Assembly: GCF_001954135.1 (NCBI RefSeq)
Contig: NZ_MBEQ01000094.1
Span: 62,001 to 126,000, forward strand
Source of the DNA: Mycobacterium sp. GA-1841
GTDB taxonomy: Bacteria > Actinomycetota > Actinomycetes > Mycobacteriales > Mycobacteriaceae
Direction: 5' to 3'
Length of the DNA: 64,000 nt
Below the pieces are notes generated by a model. The model saw only the letters and a program-made list of their open reading frames with translations, was not told the DNA's origin and searched no databases. Below, piece by piece: positions 34,558 to 42,976 of this stretch (its first letter is position 1; each line of letters opens with the position of its first letter). Made by a program: the position numbers and the translations under genes.

Positions 34558-36915
34558 ATGGCGGTGGACGATGCAGCAGAACGTGGGTCTGCAGCGAACA
34601 GTTTGAGCACGAGGTTCCCGCTGTTGGCCGCCGAATGGCATCCGACCTTGAACGGTGATCGCGTCCCTTCTTCGGTTACTGCCGGCGCCAAGCTGAGGGC
34701 ACACTGGCTGTGTCCGGTGTGTAGTCACGTCTGGCAGGCGCGAGTGAGCAGTCGCACCCACGGGCACGGATGTCCGGCATGCGCGCGTAGAGAAACAGGG
34801 CGGTTGAAAAGCCTTCCTGTGCCGGGAGATTCACTGGCGGAACGATTTCCGGAGGTCGCTGCCGAATGGCACCCCAACAAGAACGGCGATCTAACTCCAA
34901 AGACTGTCGGCTACGCCAGCAACAAGAAGGTCTGGTGGCTCTGCGCGAGATGCGGTCATGAATGGCACATCCAGGTCGCCAACCGCACTAGCGGCAGCTC
35001 ATGTCGAAAGTGCGCACACGCCGCGCTGCGTAGGCCCAAACCGGGCGCCTCCTTAGCCGAGCGCAATCCCACGGTGGCAGCCGAGTGGCATCCGACGCTC
35101 AACGGTGACCTCACACCAAGTGAGGTGGCATTCTCAGCCAAACGCAAGGCCTGGTGGAAGTGCGCCGGCTGCGGTAACGAGTGGGAAGCGTCCGTGGGCA
35201 ACCGCGCTGCAGGCGCGGGGTGCCCTGGCTGCAGCCGCCGCGGAAGGGGCCGCACAGACAACCGCCGACCCCCCAAAGATACTGCCGCTGACCCTGTCCC
35301 GGTGCGCAGGGCCTCGAAACCAACACAGACCTCTCTGCCAGGAATGCCCGAACCACCCTCGGCGGACCACCAGCTGCCGCCAGGTACATCACTGACGGAG
35401 CGCTACCCTGAGGTCGCGGCGCAGTGGCATCCGACCCAGAATGGTGACCTCAAGCCTGCCGGGTTCCGTTGGGCCAGCAATGTGCGGGTGTCGTGGTTGT
35501 GCCCGACGTGCGGCCACGAATGGTCGGCGATGATCATCAGTCGGACGCGCGGTGGTGCGGGTTGTCCCCAGTGCGGGCGGCGCCGGGCCGGCGCAAAACT
35601 GGGTACGCCCCAGCCTGGGCAGTCGCTCGCCGAACGATTGCCCGAACTCGCCGTGCAATGGCATCCGAGACTCAACGGTGACCTCACCCCAACCATGGTC
35701 ACCGCCAAGAGCGGCAAACGTGTTTGGTGGTTGTGCCCTGGATGCGGCAACGAGTGGGAAGCACAGATCGGTAGTCGCGCAACTGGTTCCGGCTGTAAGG
35801 CATGCGCGATGCGGCAGATAGCTGTGACACACGCCAAGCCCGGCCATGGCCAGTCTCTTGCTGAACAGGATCCCGAGCTGGCCGATCAGTGGCATCCCAC
35901 ACGCAACGGTGACCTCACCCCGCATGACGTCACGGGCAACAGTGGCAAGAAGGCGTGGTGGTTGTGCGCTCGCGGCCACGAATGGCAGGCGATGATCAAC
36001 AATCGGACCAAGGCACGCGGCTGCCCAAAATGCATTCTGTGGGGCACTAGTGCCGAAGAGATCCGTCTACGCCACGAACTCCTTGCTGCGGGTGTACCGA
36101 TCGAGGTCGAGCACGCGGTCATCACCCCCCAGAAGGGCAGGCCGCTGAACTGCGACATGGTCGTGCCCGCGTGGAACGTCGTGATCGAGTTCGACGGCAA
36201 CAGATTTCACAAGACCCCCAACGGTCATCAGAAGGATCGTCGGAAGACTGCAGCCCTGGAAGACGCCGGTTGGACAGTCATTCGTGTACGCGAAGATCTC
36301 GAACCCATCAGCGGCCGTGACGTTCTCGTCCCGAAGTTCTCTTCCGAAGTTGAGCGCGCCAAAGCCGTCCTCTTCAAACTCGACCAACTGGGCTACCGCG
36401 CTATACACCACAATGAGTACCTCAGTACCGACGAACCTTGGGCCGCGGCGGACGCCGAGACAGAGATCCGACGACCTCGGGCCAACTCACTGGCAGCTAA
36501 GCTACCGGACCTGGCTGCACAGTGGGACCCAGTCAAGAATGGCCCACTGACACCCCAGCACGTCACGTTCGGCAGCGGGCAGAAAGCATGGTGGCTCTGC
36601 CCAGTGTGCGGCAACAGCTGGCACGCCGTAATCGGTAGCCGCGCCTCGGGCGTCGGCTGTCCCTCTTGCGGGCGTAGAGCCAGCCTGATAGCTCGTAGCA
36701 CACCAAAGCCCGGCAACTCGTTGGCAGACCGTTACCCCGAAATCGCCGCCGAATGGCACCCCACCCGAAACGGTGACCTCGCACCTGAAGCTGTCGCGCC
36801 CGCAAGCAGCAAGAAGGTGTGGTGGAAGTGTTCCATGTGCGACCACGAGTGGGAAACGGTCGTCGCGAGACGGACCACACGCGGGGCCCGCTGCCCGAAT
36901 CGGTGTCGACCGTGA
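34558..36915 (+). CDS. Eight-repeat zinc-ribbon protein with an embedded Vsr-like nuclease domain
   Basis: 785 residues. A unit of about 63 residues occurs eight times, starting near residues 14, 92, 164, 277, 355, 432, 642 and 720. Each has the form SLAERxPEVAAEWHPTxNGDLTP, then WWLCPxCGHEW, then a turn and GCPxC, a treble-clef or zinc-ribbon repeat of the DUF4379 type with one zinc per unit. Between repeats 6 and 7 (residues about 498-615) sits a Vsr/DUF559-like nuclease fold: EEIRLRHEL, Asp533 in NCDMVVP, the IEFDG motif at 543-547, RRKTAALEDAGWTVIRVRED. Repeat 6 has CARGHEW in place of CxxCGxEW. Start has AAGGAGG. It probably binds nucleic acid through the repeats and nicks it through the nuclease. 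Confidence 0.75.
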   Translation: MAVDDAAERGSAANSLSTRFPLLAAEWHPTLNGDRVPSSVTAGAKLRAHWLCPVCSHVWQARVSSRTHGHGCPACARRETGRLKSLPVPGDSLAERFPEVAAEWHPNKNGDLTPKTVGYASNKKVWWLCARCGHEWHIQVANRTSGSSCRKCAHAALRRPKPGASLAERNPTVAAEWHPTLNGDLTPSEVAFSAKRKAWWKCAGCGNEWEASVGNRAAGAGCPGCSRRGRGRTDNRRPPKDTAADPVPVRRASKPTQTSLPGMPEPPSADHQLPPGTSLTERYPEVAAQWHPTQNGDLKPAGFRWASNVRVSWLCPTCGHEWSAMIISRTRGGAGCPQCGRRRAGAKLGTPQPGQSLAERLPELAVQWHPRLNGDLTPTMVTAKSGKRVWWLCPGCGNEWEAQIGSRATGSGCKACAMRQIAVTHAKPGHGQSLAEQDPELADQWHPTRNGDLTPHDVTGNSGKKAWWLCARGHEWQAMINNRTKARGCPKCILWGTSAEEIRLRHELLAAGVPIEVEHAVITPQKGRPLNCDMVVPAWNVVIEFDGNRFHKTPNGHQKDRRKTAALEDAGWTVIRVREDLEPISGRDVLVPKFSSEVERAKAVLFKLDQLGYRAIHHNEYLSTDEPWAAADAETEIRRPRANSLAAKLPDLAAQWDPVKNGPLTPQHVTFGSGQKAWWLCPVCGNSWHAVIGSRASGVGCPSCGRRASLIARSTPKPGNSLADRYPEIAAEWHPTRNGDLAPEAVAPASSKKVWWKCSMCDHEWETVVARRTTRGARCPNRCRP

Positions 36916-37174
36916 CGAACCTGACCCGCGCCCCTTCTCTCGATACCCTCGGCAAGCGATCACGGCCCATGCGCGCGAGGAAGGTCGAGGTCCTCCTTTT
37001 CGCCAGCAGCGCATGGACCCTAATGGCCCGCACAGACGGGCTACTGGAACAGCGCCTCTGCGGCGCGCAAATTCGGCCACTCAGAGAGCCGGCTCATTTC
37101 GCCTGCACGTCCGTATCGCCGATAGAGTCGCTGAACTTCCTCACATGGCACACGCCACATCGAAAGGCGGACGA

Positions 37175-38083
37175 ATGGGTAGCAAGAAGACCGAGATCAT
37201 CGATATCAGAGTCGATGAACTGGCACTGTCGCTTGTGGGATGGCAGGCAGTGGACGCTCAAGCTCGTCTCCTCACCGAGTCGCATGACAGGACCGATCAC
37301 GAACAGCAGCTCGCCGTCTCGGCAACCTTCCGCTTCCTGCCCGAGGATTGGACCGAACGGTTCAAGGACAGCGATGGAGACGATTTCGCCTCGGAGGTCT
37401 TCCTAACTCTGAACCGGCGCGACATCCCCGCCCCCACGAGTAACCACAAATGGGTCGTTCTCGAGAAGATCAGGAAGGCTACGAAGGGCCTGATCCGCGT
37501 TTCGACCAAGAGTGATACCTGGACACGTCGCGCGCCGCTGACCGCGAAAGACCTCGATCTCCGGCTCACGGCCTACGATCTCGACTACGTTTCGGACCTA
37601 TACATCAACTCGAAGCTCAGCCTTCCGGGTCCTACGACCACCCCACTCGAAATCATCGTGGTGGACGAAACCAGCGCCGACGCCCCTCGCGCGAAGGTCG
37701 CTATCGCACACGCCTACCTGTCGAAGGGCGATTACCGTACGACACTTACCGTGCACGCTGAAGGCACTTTCGAATTCGGCAGCGCGGAATGCCTTCTCAA
37801 GGCATACGTGGACCGGCACGATTGGGCAGACGGCGAATCCACCGTGAAGGACTCCGCCCCCTTCGAGGTCGACGTACCGGAGGTCAAATTCGAGATCCTG
37901 GACGATTCCGGATTTTTGCTCGACAATCGAACCTGCAGATTCCATGGGCACATCCCGATCGACGACCAGGGGAGCGTCCCCCGCCGCCAGCCACGCTGGA
38001 TCGGCCGCGACGTCATTGACATCAGTAAGCTGCCAGGCGATCCGCATCGGGTCGTTGTACGCGTCACCGACGGCGAGGAATGA
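37175..38083 (+). CDS. Unknown soluble protein in the accessory island
   Basis: A 302-residue protein I do not recognise. It is rich in alternating hydrophobic and polar residues, suggesting mostly beta structure (for example LSLPGPTTTPLEIIVVDE and FEVDVPEVKFEIL). No signal peptide, membrane segment, or nuclease or ATPase motif is visible. The ATG at 37175 (GSKKTEIIDIRVDE) follows AAAGGCGG; an ATG at 37145 would add ten residues. It stands alone between the zinc-ribbon nuclease gene (260 bases away) and the Beta-family gene (100 bases away) on the same strand. Position suggests a role in the same island function, but this is weak. Confidence 0.6.
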   Translation: MGSKKTEIIDIRVDELALSLVGWQAVDAQARLLTESHDRTDHEQQLAVSATFRFLPEDWTERFKDSDGDDFASEVFLTLNRRDIPAPTSNHKWVVLEKIRKATKGLIRVSTKSDTWTRRAPLTAKDLDLRLTAYDLDYVSDLYINSKLSLPGPTTTPLEIIVVDETSADAPRAKVAIAHAYLSKGDYRTTLTVHAEGTFEFGSAECLLKAYVDRHDWADGESTVKDSAPFEVDVPEVKFEILDDSGFLLDNRTCRFHGHIPIDDQGSVPRRQPRWIGRDVIDISKLPGDPHRVVVRVTDGEE

Positions 38084-38182
38084 CCGCTGCCAGCGGCTGG
38101 CATAGTGTCGACAGCCCAGGCCTCGCCCCTATTTCATCGATGTCCTGGCAAGATACGGGGAAGCAACCAGGGAGGGGTGGAA

Positions 38183-39298
38183 ATGCGCCGCAGCGACAAC
38201 CACTACATACCGATCCTCAAAGGTCGACTCGGCGAATTGAATGCGATTAGCAAGGTCGCTGCCGACGTGTCGGGAGATTACACGCCGCTAATCGAGTTTG
38301 TAGCTTCGACAGATGAAATCCTGGACGAAAACGGTGAGCCGTCGCGCATATCGGTAGAGAAGTCAGTGATGCGATCGATCGGCCGTCTGGAAAAGTACTG
38401 GCCAAAGGCGAATGACGTCATGGTTGACCTCCACGGGCTGCCAACCTTCGAAGGTTACTCGCCGATAGTGACGGTCATTGAGCAATTCGGGGCCGAGAGT
38501 GTCATACCGGTTTGCAGGCCGAGTGATCTGAAGGATGAGACGGGCATGCTGCGCCGCCTCCGCTCCACCTTGAGCACTTACGATCGCAAGAATATTTGCA
38601 TACGACTTGCTGACGAGGACCTCGAAGAACGCGACGAGCCGATCTCGTCGTACATCGACAACTTGCTTGATACGTTGATAGCCGAGCCGGAAAACATCGA
38701 TCTCATAGTCGATTTCGGTCCGGTCGATGCAGAAAGCTCCGGATTCAAGGCGCGGATTGCTCGCCTTGTGATCAGTGAACTGCCCCACATCAACAGGTGG
38801 AAATCGGTCACGCTCGCCGCAGGAGGTTTCCCCGCAACACTGGACTCCGTCCCTCCTCAATCGCTGGATAGGCTGCCCCGCAGTGAAGTGAAAATGTGGC
38901 AGACGGTTCGAATGCGGTTGAGCGGAAACGGACGAGTGCCGGCGTTTGGCGACTATGCGATCGCCTACCCGCGACAACTCGCAGGTGTAGGTTTTGCGCC
39001 GGCCCCGCAGATTCGGTACACCACACCGGAGAGTTGGCTGATCCTCAAGGGCCGCAAAGCCGACCGCCGGAGCAACGCCCAGTTTTTCGATATTTGCGGC
39101 GAGATTGTGAGCAACCCCGACTTCACACCCGGGTTGTCATGGGGTGACGAGCAGATCCGCGATAAGTCTCGGTACGCTCATGTCAGCCCGATTCCCCCAA
39201 GCGCTTCCCCTGGCAACGCCATGATGTGGCGGGCAATCGGGACAAGCCACCACATCGGCCTGGTCATAGACCGGTTGACCAAACTTGGCGAACCTTAA
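38183..39298 (+). CDS. Beta-family protein (T4 beta-like)
   Basis: A 371-residue protein with the pattern of the Beta family named after a phage T4 protein: NHYIPILKGRLGELNAI at the start, YTPLIEF shortly after, and near the C-terminus WLILKGRKADRR, then GLSWGDEQI and WRAIGTSHHIGLVIDRL. These proteins have an unclear biochemical role and often occur in mobile or defence-related regions. The ATG at 38183 follows a strong GGGAGGGG site. It is convergent with the sce7726-like gene, and their 3' ends overlap by 35 bases. My recollection is that relatives of these two families are often neighbours. Confidence 0.75.
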   Translation: MRRSDNHYIPILKGRLGELNAISKVAADVSGDYTPLIEFVASTDEILDENGEPSRISVEKSVMRSIGRLEKYWPKANDVMVDLHGLPTFEGYSPIVTVIEQFGAESVIPVCRPSDLKDETGMLRRLRSTLSTYDRKNICIRLADEDLEERDEPISSYIDNLLDTLIAEPENIDLIVDFGPVDAESSGFKARIARLVISELPHINRWKSVTLAAGGFPATLDSVPPQSLDRLPRSEVKMWQTVRMRLSGNGRVPAFGDYAIAYPRQLAGVGFAPAPQIRYTTPESWLILKGRKADRRSNAQFFDICGEIVSNPDFTPGLSWGDEQIRDKSRYAHVSPIPPSASPGNAMMWRAIGTSHHIGLVIDRLTKLGEP

Positions 39299-39818
39299 GC
39301 TGAGTACGCACATGCAGCTTCAAATCGCGAATTGGCCACTTCGCCAACCGATCCCACAGGTCCCACCGGGTCTCGCGGGATTTGACAACCTCTCCATGCC
39401 GCTTGAGCAACGCCGCTGCTTCGTCTCTCCAGAGAAGCTGAGCGACAGCCAGCCGGTCGCAAGTGGGGTTCTTGCGTGCAGCTCGACGGCGCTTAAGGAC
39501 CAGTTCCCCTCGGACACTTCGCACTTCGAGAATTCCCCACCAGGCTGGCACCAGCATCGCCAACTTGTCGACGTACCGCGCCCCGCAGACGATGGTGCTG
39601 TAGTCGAGCACCCTGTCGTACAGCTCAATCTGCGTTGGCAGACGGTCGAGTTTGTCTCGATCGCTCTTGATCTCATAGCCGTGGAGTGATCCGTTGATCA
39701 CTGCCACGTCCACGCGTGTGGCGCCTAAGCACAGGCCCATCTCGTTCACAATTCGGTCGCCTTGGAACCGTCGGCCAAGGTCGTCAATTAGCGCCATCCG
39801 AATATCGATGTCACGCAT
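39264..39818 (-). CDS. sce7726-family protein (nuclease-like)
   Basis: A 184-residue protein matching the sce7726 family. RIVNEMGLCLGATRVDVAVINGSLHGYEIKSDRDKLDRLPTQ is its core and carries a PD-(D/E)XK-like set: Glu in NEMGL, Asp in RVDVAVI and Glu-x-Lys in YEIKSD. LVPAWWGI follows. The ATG at 39818 starts RDIDIRMALIDDL; a start at 39836 would add six residues. It reads toward the Beta-family gene and their ends overlap, so transcription of each crosses the other's tail. A role as the nuclease of a two-gene defence module is possible but untested here. Confidence 0.75.
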   Translation of the reverse strand: MRDIDIRMALIDDLGRRFQGDRIVNEMGLCLGATRVDVAVINGSLHGYEIKSDRDKLDRLPTQIELYDRVLDYSTIVCGARYVDKLAMLVPAWWGILEVRSVRGELVLKRRRAARKNPTCDRLAVAQLLWRDEAAALLKRHGEVVKSRETRWDLWDRLAKWPIRDLKLHVRTQLKVRQVWSTGL

Positions 39819-39872
39819 ATCCGGACTATACGACACGAGAACAATGTCACCTGGGATCCGTGGAGGCCGTGC

Positions 39873-40388
39873 ATGAGCTGGTACTTGCCCTTACTGACAG
39901 ATCCGCCCGTTCTCCCACCAGCACCCACGGCAGAGGCCGCTGATCCAACAGACCAGTGGGCCGATTGGAAGACCTGGACGGCCATCATCGGGGCCGTCAC
40001 GGGGTCCTATGGTGCCGTCGTCTCGACACTTGCGCGTAGAGACGTCAAATGGAGACGTGCAGCTAAGCATCTAGACGAAGTCAGGCCGGCCCTAGTCAAA
40101 CTCCGAGATGCCATCGCGGAGGCGCTGGCGGACGGTAGAAGCATTGTGTCACTACGCGCGGCCGCCCTTCGCGGTCCGCTGGAGGCGTTGCACGACAATC
40201 AAAGTCGATTGGCAGATGTGAAGCTAGCGAAGGCCGTCGGGCAAGCCGAGCGTGAATATTCAACCATCTTGGCGCTAGGTGACGATGCAACCGCCCATCG
40301 GCGAACAGAGGTGTTGGATGCGACAGCCAGTGCCATCAGGACGGCATTGGATCGTGTGACCCTCATCGAGCGCAAATCACTGCCTTAA
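39873..40388 (+). CDS. Unknown small protein with one possible membrane segment
   Basis: A 171-residue protein not recognised by family. Residues 35-55 (WTAIIGAVTGSYGAVVSTLA) are hydrophobic enough for one membrane or amphipathic segment. The remainder is helical and charged, with a likely coiled region after it. Start ATG at 39873 has GGAGG seven bases upstream. It is divergent from the sce7726-like gene with 54 bases between starts, so the two may share a promoter region and regulation. It is the last gene of the accessory island before core sequence resumes. Confidence 0.6.
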   Translation: MSWYLPLLTDPPVLPPAPTAEAADPTDQWADWKTWTAIIGAVTGSYGAVVSTLARRDVKWRRAAKHLDEVRPALVKLRDAIAEALADGRSIVSLRAAALRGPLEALHDNQSRLADVKLAKAVGQAEREYSTILALGDDATAHRRTEVLDATASAIRTALDRVTLIERKSLP

Positions 40389-40582
40389 CCCAACCGCGGC
40401 CCTAACCCGACACAACGTCCTCCGACTTTGACGAGTACGAGCGGCTCGGCGAAGTCGACGCACCATTCGTCTTGAGCGTGAGAGGCGAATGTCGTCAGCA
40501 CGGCCGACAACGGCTGCGCGACTCGATGCGGGGGAGGGCGCGCCGCTGTCGCCGACCGACGAACGTAAACCGGGGCCGGGCT

Positions 40583-40601
40583 GCATTAGCGCTTCTAATG
40601 C
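40583..40601. promoter_or_regulatory. Palindrome upstream of the LysE exporter gene
   Basis: GCATTAGCGCTTCTAATGC has perfect 7-base arms around CGCTT and lies 54 bases before the exporter start. A further ATTAG occurs at 40614-40618. It could be an operator, or a weak hairpin ending the island transcript. Confidence 0.45.
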
Positions 40602-40655
40602 GGGCTAAAATTCATTAGCTGTACTTGACCAGCGCATACCCATAGCGTCGACCAC

Positions 40656-41255
40656 ATGGCTTCACCCGTCCTCGTCGGATTCCTCACCACCATGGCGTTG
40701 ATCGCCGCGATCGGCGCCCAGAATGCCTTCGTGTTGCGTCAGGGCATCCGCGGCGAGCACATCGTCGCGGTGATCGCGTTGTGCACTGTCTCGGATCTGA
40801 TCCTGATCGCGGCCGGCATTGCCGGTGTCGGGGCGGTGATCACCGCACATCCCGATGCCGTCACGGTGGTGAAGATTGGCGGCGCGGCCTTCCTGATCAG
40901 CTACGGCGTGCTCGCGGCGCGGCGTGCCTTCCGGCCGTCGGCCCTCACCCCGTCGGAGCGCACACCGGCCCGACTGGCCGAAGTCCTGGTCACCTGCCTG
41001 GCGTTGACCTGGCTCAACCCGCACGTCTATCTCGACACCGTGGTCTTGCTCGGCTCTCTGGCCAATGAACACCACGAGCAGCGCTGGCTGTTCGGTGCCG
41101 GCGCCGTGCTGGCCAGCGCGGTCTGGTTCACCGGTCTGGGCCTCGGGGCGCGGCGGCTGGCCGGGTTGTTCGCCACCCCGATGACCTGGCGGATCCTCGA
41201 CGGCGTGATCGCGGCGACGATGATCGCGCTCGGTGTGGGCCTTGCGGTGACCTGA
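40656..41255 (+). CDS. LysE/ArgO-family amino-acid exporter
   Basis: A 199-residue integral membrane protein with about six hydrophobic helices. The family motif GAQNAFVLRQG lies in the first helix region, and WLNPHVYLDTVVLLG in the fourth, both typical of LysE/ArgO exporters of basic amino acids. It pumps excess Lys or Arg out using the proton gradient. LysE is normally divergent from the LysR-type activator LysG, but no LysG-like gene is present on either side. The island ends just upstream, so a former neighbour may have been displaced when the island inserted. Confidence 0.87.
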   Translation: MASPVLVGFLTTMALIAAIGAQNAFVLRQGIRGEHIVAVIALCTVSDLILIAAGIAGVGAVITAHPDAVTVVKIGGAAFLISYGVLAARRAFRPSALTPSERTPARLAEVLVTCLALTWLNPHVYLDTVVLLGSLANEHHEQRWLFGAGAVLASAVWFTGLGLGARRLAGLFATPMTWRILDGVIAATMIALGVGLAVT

Positions 41256-41302
41256 GCGGCCCGGGCCGTAACGCCGGGGCAGGTCGCAACGGCATCGCAT
41301 CG

Positions 41303-42256
41303 ATGGGACAGACTGACCAGGTGAATCGCATCTTCCGACGTGGGCAGCCCACCGCCGCGCACCCGTTGGCGGACGCGCCCGCATGGTTCACCGCCGCGTT
41401 GGACGAGACGCCGCAGCACTCGACCATCGACGTCGGCGGCTGCCCGATCCACCTGCGCGCCTGGGGCGACCCGGACAAGCCCCCTCTGGTATTCGTCCAC
41501 GGCGGCGGTGCCCACTCCGGATGGTGGGATCACATCGCGCCGTTCTTCACCTCCACGCACCGCGTCGTCGCCCCCGACCTGAGCGGGCACGGCGACAGCG
41601 GCAAGCGCACCGAATACGCCCTCTCGATCTGGGCAAAAGAAGTGCTCGCGGCGGCGGAGGCGTCCAGGGCTTCCGACTCCTCGGCACGGCCCACCATCGT
41701 CGGCCACAGCATGGGCGGCTGGGTAGGCGCCTCGGCTGCCACCCATTACGGAGACCAGATCGACAGCATTCTGGTCATCGACTCACCGCTGCGTGATCGC
41801 GCTCCCGAGGAAGTCCGGTTGCGTAAGCGGCGCCGCGACGGAGCCGGTTATGCGACCGAGGACGAGATCCTGGCCCGGTTTCGGGCGGTTCCGAAGCAGG
41901 ACGTGACACTGCCCTACATCGGTCACCACATCGCCGAGGAATCCATCCGCAAGGTCGATGACGGATGGGTCTGGAAGTTCGACCCCGACATCTTCGGCGG
42001 CCTTCTGATGGACGAAACGCCGGACGACGAGGAGCTCCTGGAGAACGCGTTCGCCCGAATCCCTTGCCGGATCGGCTATTTGCGATGCGAGAACGGGGTG
42101 GTGCCGCCCCGGATGGCCGATCAGATCCGCTCGATCCTGCAATTGCGCGGACCCTTCGTCGAACTCGCCGAGGCCGGCCACCACCCAATGCTGGACCAAC
42201 CCCTGCCGCTGGTGGCGACCATCCGCACCCTGCTGGAGTTCTGGTCGATCACTTAG
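41303..42256 (+). CDS. Alpha/beta hydrolase
   Basis: A 317-residue hydrolase. Oxyanion strand LVFVHGGGAHSGWW, nucleophile elbow GHSMGGWVG with Ser, and the catalytic His in AEAGHHPMLDQP are clear; the acid residue is probably in the CENGVVPP region. Substrates of such enzymes range from esters to epoxides. The ATG at 41303 gives the full length; a GTG at 41321 is an alternative, and neither has a strong ribosome binding site. The 3' end overlaps the SRPBCC gene on the opposite strand by eight bases. Confidence 0.8.
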   Translation: MGQTDQVNRIFRRGQPTAAHPLADAPAWFTAALDETPQHSTIDVGGCPIHLRAWGDPDKPPLVFVHGGGAHSGWWDHIAPFFTSTHRVVAPDLSGHGDSGKRTEYALSIWAKEVLAAAEASRASDSSARPTIVGHSMGGWVGASAATHYGDQIDSILVIDSPLRDRAPEEVRLRKRRRDGAGYATEDEILARFRAVPKQDVTLPYIGHHIAEESIRKVDDGWVWKFDPDIFGGLLMDETPDDEELLENAFARIPCRIGYLRCENGVVPPRMADQIRSILQLRGPFVELAEAGHHPMLDQPLPLVATIRTLLEFWSIT

Positions 42257-42677
42257 CGTGCAAGGGTCCGGCAAAGGACTTCTTCAGTGCTCTCGGGGCT
42301 ACGACCGGCAACAGCGCTGCGAGCATTTTGCGTTTGAGCCCCGTCGGGTTTCGGATCAGTTCGATGTCGATTCGCGTACCGGTGGCCAGCGGAGTGAGTT
42401 GGAATGTCCAACCACCGCCCGGACCGAAGACCTTCGAATCGTGGGTAGCCACGATGACGCGGCGACGCTTGGTATCCCAGTCGTAGCGGGCACGCTCCCA
42501 CGCCGCAGCCGTTCCCTCGGTCACTTCTGCCCAGGTGCCGCCGAGCGCGTGTACGTGAAAATGCTCCTCGTCGATCGTCGGCCACTGCGCCGGACGTGAC
42601 GACCCAAAGTCGGTCAGCACGTCCATGACGGCGGCAGTGTCGAGGTTGGACGTCATCTGAAAACGGACAACGGACAT
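42249..42677 (-). CDS. SRPBCC-fold protein
   Basis: A 142-residue protein of the START/SRPBCC type. VRFQMTSNLDTAAVMDVLTDF is the first strand and helix, GGGWTFQLTPLATGTRIDIEL the characteristic middle strands, and a C-terminal helix (LKRKMLAALLPVVAPRALKKSF) closes the pocket. No catalytic residues can be assigned. AAGGAG sits eight bases before ATG at 42677. It is convergent with the hydrolase and divergent from the MFS-MarR gene, about 300 bases away. Confidence 0.8.
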   Translation of the reverse strand: MSVVRFQMTSNLDTAAVMDVLTDFGSSRPAQWPTIDEEHFHVHALGGTWAEVTEGTAAAWERARYDWDTKRRRVIVATHDSKVFGPGGGWTFQLTPLATGTRIDIELIRNPTGLKRKMLAALLPVVAPRALKKSFAGPLHAK

Positions 42678-42976
42678 GGTTGTACTCCTTGGCAACGAAT
42701 TTGGGACGTAACGGGATTCACCGCGGTCGGGATTCCAGGGTGAATGCCATCCCTCCATCTGACTTGCCGCCGGTGACCAAGTCCAACGATTGCTTTAGCT
42801 GACAGCCATCTCAGATCGAGATGAAACCCCGGATCGCCTGCAGATGTGACTCGAAGACGGCGAGCGCCGGCCCCCAGTTTGTTAGTTAGTCTACCTATAG
42901 AGTAAGGTTTCGACCCTCTTCGGCGCAGGCCGAGGCCACGCGTGCAAACGCCCTGGTATCGAAGGAGGTCGCTGCA

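Noticed and set aside
36773..37174. N-terminal extension of the 302-residue protein into the zinc-ribbon gene
   Set aside because: It overlaps the zinc-ribbon coding region in another frame and reads as low-complexity Arg-rich sequence; AAAGGCGG before 37175 supports the short form.
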